Made by a program: the position numbers and the translations under genes. Below, piece after piece: positions 47,232-52,179 of a stretch of DNA of 52,179 nt. The stretch's first letter is position 1. Each line of letters begins with the position of its first letter. The stretch lies in the NCBI GenBank assembly GCA_016286665.1, contig JAEETX010000008.1, positions 1-52,179 on the forward strand. The letters run 5' to 3'. The stretch is from Oscillospiraceae bacterium (GTDB lineage: Bacteria; Bacillota; Clostridia; Oscillospirales; Oscillospiraceae). The notes beneath the pieces were generated by a model. The model had not been told where the DNA came from, ran no database searches, and was given only the letters and a program-made list of their open reading frames with translations.

Positions 47232-48497
47232 ATGCAGAGACCATTGGCAGATGAAATTCGCCCGAAATCGCTGGATGAAGTGGTGGGGCAGCAGCATATC
47301 CTGGGGCCGGACGGGATGCTCCGCAGGATCATCGAAAGCGGTCAGGCCCCCAATATGATCTTTTATGGCCCTTCCGGAACGGGAAAGACCACCGTTGCCG
47401 GCATCATCGCCCAGGCGACGCAGCGCACCTTGCGGAAGCTGAACGCCACCCAGGCGGGAACGGCGGATATCCGGGAGATCATCAGCAGCCTGGATACCAT
47501 GCTGGCCCCCAACGGCATCCTGCTGTATCTGGATGAGATTCAGTATTTCAACAAAAAGCAGCAGCAGTCCTTGTTGGAATATATTGAGAACGGCAAGATC
47601 AGCCTCATAGCCTCCACCACGGAAAACCCCTATTTCTATGTCTACAGCGCGGTCCTCAGCCGCAGCGCCGTTTTTGAGTTCAAGCCGGTTTCCCCGGCGG
47701 AAATGGAACCTGCCGTCCGCAGGGCTATCCGCTGTATGGAGGAAAAGACGGCGCTGAAAGCGGATTTCTCCGCGGAGGCGATCCGGAGCATCTGCTTTGG
47801 CTGCGGCGGTGACGTGCGGAAGGCGGTCAGCAGCGTGGAGCTGCTGTTCTACGGCGGCAGGAGCGTCGGCGGCGTGGTGACGGCCACGGATGAGGATGTG
47901 AAGCTGATCGCCCAAAAGAGCGCCATGAAATACGACCGGGAGGGTGACCAGCATTTCGACGCGGTATCCGCCCTGATGAAATCCCTGCGGGGCAGCGATC
48001 CGGATGCAGCCCTCCACTATCTGGCGCGGCTGCTGGAGGCGGGAGATCTGGCCGGGGCTTGTCGGAGGATCCTCTGCTCCGCCAGCGAGGATATCGGCAT
48101 GGCCTATCCCCAGGCGGCGGCTATCGTGAAGGCCTGCGTGGATTCCGCGCTGCAGCTGGGCATTCCGGAAGCGCGGCTGCCCCTGGCGGAGGCGGTGATC
48201 CTGCTGGCGACGGCGCCCAAATCCAATTCCGTGGTGACGGCGATCGACCGCGCCATGGCGGATGTGAAAGCCGGCAAGGGGGGCACGCCCCCAAGAGAAC
48301 TGCAGAATGTCCACGCGGACGGAACCGGTTTCGAGCGGGAGCAGGGGTATCTCTATCCCCATGATTTCCCCAATCACTGGGTAAAGCAGCAATATCTGCC
48401 GGACACCATCAAGGACGCCAGGTATTACGAATACGGGGACAACAAGACGGAGTTGGCCGCCAAGGCCTATTGGGAAAAGATCAAGAACGGCAGATGA
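47232..48497 (+). CDS. rarA: Replication-associated recombination protein RarA (MgsA)
   Basis: A 421-residue AAA+ ATPase related to clamp-loader subunits. Walker A is GPSGTGKTT (46-54), Walker B is LYLDEIQYF, sensor 1 lies in IASTTENPYF, and the tetramerisation domain (SEDIGMAYPQAA onward) is complete. It acts at stalled replication forks. It is followed 18 bases later by recG, forming a repair operon. Confidence 0.93.
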   Translation: MQRPLADEIRPKSLDEVVGQQHILGPDGMLRRIIESGQAPNMIFYGPSGTGKTTVAGIIAQATQRTLRKLNATQAGTADIREIISSLDTMLAPNGILLYLDEIQYFNKKQQQSLLEYIENGKISLIASTTENPYFYVYSAVLSRSAVFEFKPVSPAEMEPAVRRAIRCMEEKTALKADFSAEAIRSICFGCGGDVRKAVSSVELLFYGGRSVGGVVTATDEDVKLIAQKSAMKYDREGDQHFDAVSALMKSLRGSDPDAALHYLARLLEAGDLAGACRRILCSASEDIGMAYPQAAAIVKACVDSALQLGIPEARLPLAEAVILLATAPKSNSVVTAIDRAMADVKAGKGGTPPRELQNVHADGTGFEREQGYLYPHDFPNHWVKQQYLPDTIKDARYYEYGDNKTELAAKAYWEKIKNGR

Positions 48498-48515
48498 GCG
48501 AAAGGGGGGAGGAAT

Positions 48516-50558
48516 ATGGAGCTCTACGGCGACGTGCGCTATCTGAAGGGCATCGGCGAAGCTAGGGCGAAGCTTCTGGAAAAGCTGGATATCCGCACGG
48601 TCTATGACCTCATTTCCTATTTCCCCCGCGCCTACGAGGACCGCAGCGTCATCCGTGATCTGGCGGAGATCGCCGAAGGGGAGACCGCATGCGTCCGGGC
48701 GGCGGTGATCAGCACGCCGTTGCTCAGCCGCATCCGCAAGGGCCTGAACCTGACCCGCTTCCGCATTGCCGACGACAGCGGCAGCGCGGAGGTGACGTTT
48801 TTCAACCAGCCCTATCTCAAGAATCAGCTGCATGTGGGCAGCCGCTACAGCTTCTATGGGCGCTTTCAGCGCTTCGGCAATAAGCTGAGCCTGCAGAACC
48901 CCACCTTTGAACCGGCGGACGGGGAGGGAAAGACCACCGGGCGCATCGTGCCGGTGTACCGTCTCACGTCGGGCATCAGCCAGAATACCCTCATCAAATC
49001 CATCCGCCAGGGATTGGATTCCTGCCTGGAGGAGCTGCGGGACCTGCTGCCTGCGGAGACGATCCGGAGATATGATCTGCCGGATATCCGCCGGGCCTAC
49101 CGCAGCATCCATATGCCTGCCGATATGGCCGAAGCCATGCGTGCCAGGCAGAGACTGGTGTTTGAAGAACTTTTCGTGCTGGCCTGCGCTCTGGGCAGCA
49201 TGAAGAATCAGCGGCGCAGCGAGGCGGGTCACGTGATCCCCGCGCCGGCGCTGGAGGAATTCACCGGGCGCCTGCCGTTCGAACTGACGGGGGCGCAGAG
49301 CCGGGCCATTCGGGATTCCCTGGCGGATATGGCTTCCGGCAGCGCCATGAACCGGCTGGTGCAGGGGGACGTGGGCTCCGGCAAGACCATGGTGGCCGCC
49401 GCCTGCATCTGGGCGGTCTGCCGCGCCGGATTCCAGGCCGCTTTTATGGCCCCGACGGAGCTGCTGGCAGACCAGCATTTCCGCACCTTCTCGACGCTGC
49501 TGGAGCCGATGGGTATCCGGGTGGTGCAGCTTAAAAGCAGCATGACAGCGAAGGCGAAAAGGGAAGCTGTGGAACGGCTTGCCCTGGGAGAAGCGGACCT
49601 GGCGGTGGGCACCCATGCCCTTCTCAGCGAGGGGGTGGAGTTTCCCCGCCTGGCCCTGGCGGTTACGGACGAGCAGCACCGTTTCGGCGTGGGCCAGCGC
49701 AGCGCGCTGGCGGCCAAGACCTCCGCGCCCCATATCCTGGTCATGTCCGCGACCCCCATTCCGCGGACGCTGGCGCTGATCCTCTACGGCGACCTGGACG
49801 TGTCCGTTATCGACGAGCTGCCCCCCGGCAGGCAGAAAGTGGATACCTATGCCGTGGAGGAAAGCATGCGTCCCAGGATACAGCGGTTCATCGCCCGCCT
49901 GGTGGACGAGGGGCGTCAGGTCTATGTGGTCTGCCCCATGATTGAGGAGGACGAGGAGGGGACCCTGGACCTGCGCAGCGCCGCCGAGGTGTATGAGCAG
50001 CTGCGCACCGAGGTCTTCCCTCAATATCGCCTGGGACTGCTGCACGGGAGAATGAAGACGGCGGAAAAGGAAGCGGTCATGGCTTCCTTCGTTTCCGGGG
50101 AAATACAGATCCTTGTCTCCACCACCGTGGTGGAGGTGGGCGTGGACGTGCCCAATGCCGCCCTGATGGTGGTGGAAAATGCGGATCGTTTCGGCCTCAG
50201 CCAGCTGCACCAGCTGCGGGGCCGCGTGGGGCGGGGGAAGCACAAAAGCTACTGCGTCCTCTTTAAGGGCAAGGGGGGCGGCGTCAGCGCGGAGCGGCTG
50301 GACGCTCTGGTAAAGGAGAGTGACGGCTTCCGCATTTCGGAGGAGGACCTGAAGCTGCGCGGACCCGGCGATTTCTTCGGCTCCCGACAGCATGGGCTTC
50401 CGACCCTGCATATCGCGGACCTGGCAGCCTCCCTGGATGTGCTGAAGGAGGCGCAGGCGGAGGCGGAGCGCCTCCTGGCGGCGGACCCTTCGCTGGAAAA
50501 GCACCCGGCCCTGCGACAGCGGGTGGAGTCCATCTTCCGGAACGCTGAGACCGGCTGA
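48516..50558 (+). CDS. recG: ATP-dependent DNA helicase RecG
   Basis: A 680-residue SF2 helicase that reverses stalled forks and branch-migrates Holliday junctions. The N-terminal wedge/OB domain spans about 50-150 (VTFFNQPYLKN). Walker A is QGDVGSGKTM, the DEQH box is VTDEQHRFGVGQR, and motif VI is QLRGRVGRG. The C-terminal GDFFGSRQHGLP is the RecG signature. GGGGGGAGG precedes the ATG. Confidence 0.96.
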   Translation: MELYGDVRYLKGIGEARAKLLEKLDIRTVYDLISYFPRAYEDRSVIRDLAEIAEGETACVRAAVISTPLLSRIRKGLNLTRFRIADDSGSAEVTFFNQPYLKNQLHVGSRYSFYGRFQRFGNKLSLQNPTFEPADGEGKTTGRIVPVYRLTSGISQNTLIKSIRQGLDSCLEELRDLLPAETIRRYDLPDIRRAYRSIHMPADMAEAMRARQRLVFEELFVLACALGSMKNQRRSEAGHVIPAPALEEFTGRLPFELTGAQSRAIRDSLADMASGSAMNRLVQGDVGSGKTMVAAACIWAVCRAGFQAAFMAPTELLADQHFRTFSTLLEPMGIRVVQLKSSMTAKAKREAVERLALGEADLAVGTHALLSEGVEFPRLALAVTDEQHRFGVGQRSALAAKTSAPHILVMSATPIPRTLALILYGDLDVSVIDELPPGRQKVDTYAVEESMRPRIQRFIARLVDEGRQVYVVCPMIEEDEEGTLDLRSAAEVYEQLRTEVFPQYRLGLLHGRMKTAEKEAVMASFVSGEIQILVSTTVVEVGVDVPNAALMVVENADRFGLSQLHQLRGRVGRGKHKSYCVLFKGKGGGVSAERLDALVKESDGFRISEEDLKLRGPGDFFGSRQHGLPTLHIADLAASLDVLKEAQAEAERLLAADPSLEKHPALRQRVESIFRNAETG

Positions 50559-50563
50559 AAAAA

Positions 50564-50595
50564 TCTGACCCGCAGACAGGCGTCTGCGGGTCAGA
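50564..50595 (-). terminator. Terminator at the recG / anti-sigma convergent junction
   Basis: A perfect 14-bp stem TCTGACCCGCAGAC / GTCTGCGGGTCAGA with a 4-base loop. The T-run lies on the minus-strand side, so it suits the anti-sigma operon. A second hairpin, AACGGCA / TGCCGTT (50616-50641), followed by TTTCC, could serve recG. A third, ATACTGAT / ATCAGTAT, overlaps the anti-sigma stop near 50671-50691. Confidence 0.75.
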
Positions 50596-50690
50596 AAATA
50601 GGGCTTGATCCCGAGAACGGCATGGCTTCGGCTGTGCCGTTTTCCGTTTCCCGTTTCCCTTCGGGAGGTCATACTGATATGCAATCAGTA

Positions 50691-51725
50691 TCAGTCCGTG
50701 ATCCGAAGGATCGTATTCAGCGTTTCCGTTTCCGCCTCGGACAACACGTAGTAACTGTCCTGTGCGTTGAAGGAACATACCGCAGGACTGTAGTCGATCA
50801 GCAGCCGGAACCCCTTTACCGTCGTGAAGCAGAGATGACAGCTTCCTTTTCCCCAAAGCGCATGCGCCTTCTGATAGGTTTTTTCCGCAAAAACCTGTCC
50901 GGAATCTCCGTCCCCGGAAGTGCCGTCCCGGAACACAAATCCGTTTTCCTCACTGAAAGACACATCCTCATTTCCGTAGGCGTCATACCATGCCTGGGCG
51001 TAGCGATAATCCGAGGCGATAAGTCCGATGTTCGTTTTACCGGAAAGGATCTCAAAAATGACCGCGATCTGCGCGGGATCCGTGATTTCAAACAGAAACC
51101 TTTCGCCGGGGGAAAGGATCTCCAGTTCCTCCAGAGAATCCGGCAGACCGTAGAGCGAAAAGAGTTCATCCGAACTGCCGCCGACCACAGCATCGAAAGC
51201 GAGAACGCTGCCGCAATAGAATGCATAGCCCTGGGGCGTGTCCACGATACATATGGCGTCCTTTTCGGGGTATTTGGCATAGTGATAGACCCTGCAGCCG
51301 TTCAGGGCGGGATCAATACAGCCGGTGACGGTTCCCATGAACTCCCCAAGGTCGGCTTCCGTGATGATCGTAGCCTCATTTAGGGTCTGGCCGACGGCGA
51401 TCTTGTCGGGAATAAGATCATACCGCTTACGGTCCTCACCATCGATGGGACCGTAAGCGACGGCTTTGTTTCCGTCCAGCCAGAAAACACATGCAGAGGT
51501 AAACGTTCCCCCCGGCGCCGCAGAACTGCTGACTCTTCCCGTTTGCAGACTTGGAAAAGCACCTGACTGCACCACGGCGCAGAACCCGATCAGCAGGATC
51601 AAGCACGCGGCAATGGAGCCCCAAAGAAACCTCCGGTTTCCTGCACGAAGCGGCGCAGTCTCCGCCGCTTCGATGAACAGGGGGTCGATCAGTTCCATCT
51701 TATCCAAAAGCTCGTTTCCTCTCAC
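50691..51725 (-). CDS. Probable membrane-anchored anti-sigma factor with an extracytoplasmic domain
   Basis: A 344-residue protein. The first 30 residues (GNELLDKMELIDPLFIEAA) resemble the short N-terminal segment of clostridial anti-sigma partners. A single membrane helix spans about 34-52. The outer domain, about 290 residues, shows no motif I recognise; it has WLDGNKAVAYGPIDGED and several aromatic/acidic segments. GTG at 51725 overlaps the sigma stop (GTGA) and follows AAAAGGAGG by 10 bases. The inferred role is to bind the sigma factor until an external signal releases it. There is no zinc-finger ZAS motif. Confidence 0.65.
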   Translation of the reverse strand: MRGNELLDKMELIDPLFIEAAETAPLRAGNRRFLWGSIAACLILLIGFCAVVQSGAFPSLQTGRVSSSAAPGGTFTSACVFWLDGNKAVAYGPIDGEDRKRYDLIPDKIAVGQTLNEATIITEADLGEFMGTVTGCIDPALNGCRVYHYAKYPEKDAICIVDTPQGYAFYCGSVLAFDAVVGGSSDELFSLYGLPDSLEELEILSPGERFLFEITDPAQIAVIFEILSGKTNIGLIASDYRYAQAWYDAYGNEDVSFSEENGFVFRDGTSGDGDSGQVFAEKTYQKAHALWGKGSCHLCFTTVKGFRLLIDYSPAVCSFNAQDSYYVLSEAETETLNTILRITD

Positions 51726-52179
51726 AGAATGTAACCCTCCTTTTCCAGATGCCGGCGAAGCTTTGCGCGGCAGCGGAAGAGCGTCGTCTTTACCTTGCTC
51801 TCGGTGACGGCAAAGCGTTCGGAGATGTCTGCGACGCTGTCCAGATACCAGTACCGGCGGATGAAGATGTTCCTCTTCTCCTGATCCAGACCGCGGAGGA
51901 AGCCGTTGATCGCTTCGCTGAGGGCCAGATCTTCCGCGCGGCAGGAAACATCGTCGGGGGCGGGGATGCACTCCTCCATCTCCGAACTCAGTTCGACGAT
52001 ATGGGCGCTGCGCTTCAGGCGGCCGCGGTCACGGCAGCAGTTCAGGGAGATGTGCCGGGTGATCCGGGCAAGAAAGGCATACAGATAGCTCCTGGGCTCA
52101 TGGGGAGGGATGCAGTTCCACGCTTCCAAATAGGTGTCGTTTTCGCATTCTTCCGCCGTTTCCCGGTCCAGGACGATCC
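51722..52179 (-). CDS. ECF-type RNA polymerase sigma factor (5' end outside the window)
   Basis: The last 152 codons are present; the gene runs off the right edge. Region 2 remains in part (ETAEECENDTYLEAWN and PRSYLYAFLARITRH), and region 4 is complete (FIRRYWYLDSVADISERFAV then TESKVKTTLFRCRAKLRRHL). The D-TYL-AWN and FIRRYW features are typical of Firmicutes ECF factors. It overlaps the anti-sigma gene by 4 bases, a classic sigma/anti-sigma pair. Confidence 0.88.
   Translation of the reverse strand, partial: IVLDRETAEECENDTYLEAWNCIPPHEPRSYLYAFLARITRHISLNCCRDRGRLKRSAHIVELSSEMEECIPAPDDVSCRAEDLALSEAINGFLRGLDQEKRNIFIRRYWYLDSVADISERFAVTESKVKTTLFRCRAKLRRHLEKEGYIL

Noticed and set aside
47196..50684. 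An open frame of over 1100 codons antisense to rarA and recG
   Set aside because: Same GC-driven shadow effect; both plus-strand genes have full sets of helicase and AAA+ motifs.

Overview
The window is GC-rich bacterial chromosome, packed with genes that usually run in co-oriented, overlapping (ATGA, TGATG, TTGA) operons. The complete spoIIAA-spoIIAB-sigF operon, a SPOCS/LysM coat-type gene behind a sigma-E-like promoter, T-box and riboswitch/terminator control, and a dxs-tlyA-nadK-argR-recN block together point to a spore-forming member of Clostridia (Firmicutes) with unusually high GC. I cannot name the genus. No rRNA, tRNA, CRISPR array, prophage or insertion sequence was found.

Layout. 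1-7124 (minus): a tetrapyrrole operon hemA-hemB-hemL-hemC-cobA/hemD-cbiL makes 5-aminolevulinate from glutamyl-tRNA and carries it through uroporphyrinogen III and precorrin-2 to the C20-methylated intermediate. A cobalamin riboswitch and an intrinsic terminator precede hemA, so the pathway to B12 is set to shut off when B12 is plentiful. A long imperfect palindrome lies after cbiL at the window edge. 7202-9686 (plus): msrA coupled to a BspA-type leucine-rich-repeat lipoprotein. 9729-13209 (minus): a MATE exporter and glnS, separated by a block of five hairpins. 13210-13747: two back-to-back promoters, with a structured glnS leader on one side and a classical valS T-box on the other. 13748-22194 (plus): valS, the spoIIA operon, pcrA, a tiny membrane protein, and a SPOCS/LysM protein. 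22265-29425 (plus): a YebC-family regulator, an unknown lipoprotein, then dxs-tlyA-nadK-argR-recN.

29473-39327 is an accessory-flavoured stretch in mixed orientations: family 4 uracil-DNA glycosylase, an unknown membrane protein in its own transcription unit, a radical SAM protein in an operon with a family 4 glycosidase carrying the CHEV motif of alpha-galacturonidases, a divergent family 78 alpha-L-rhamnosidase, a lipid kinase, a uroporphyrinogen-decarboxylase-like methyltransferase, a tiny cysteine-rich protein and an RlmI-type rRNA methyltransferase. The galacturonidase and rhamnosidase fit stepwise removal of the two sugars of rhamnogalacturonan I (pectin).

39471-52179: a translationally coupled trio (a phosphoglucose-isomerase-like SIS protein, a GNAT acetyltransferase, a FliB-like lysine N-methylase), proS, a DUF4349 lipoprotein, an orphan F420 gamma-glutamyl-ligase-like protein, nth divergent from rarA-recG, and an ECF sigma / membrane anti-sigma pair running off the right edge. 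Most of the window is core metabolism and information processing. The least explained parts are the SIS-GNAT-FliB trio, the radical SAM/GH4 operon, the orphan CofE-like gene, the glnS leader and the two hairpin-rich repeats.
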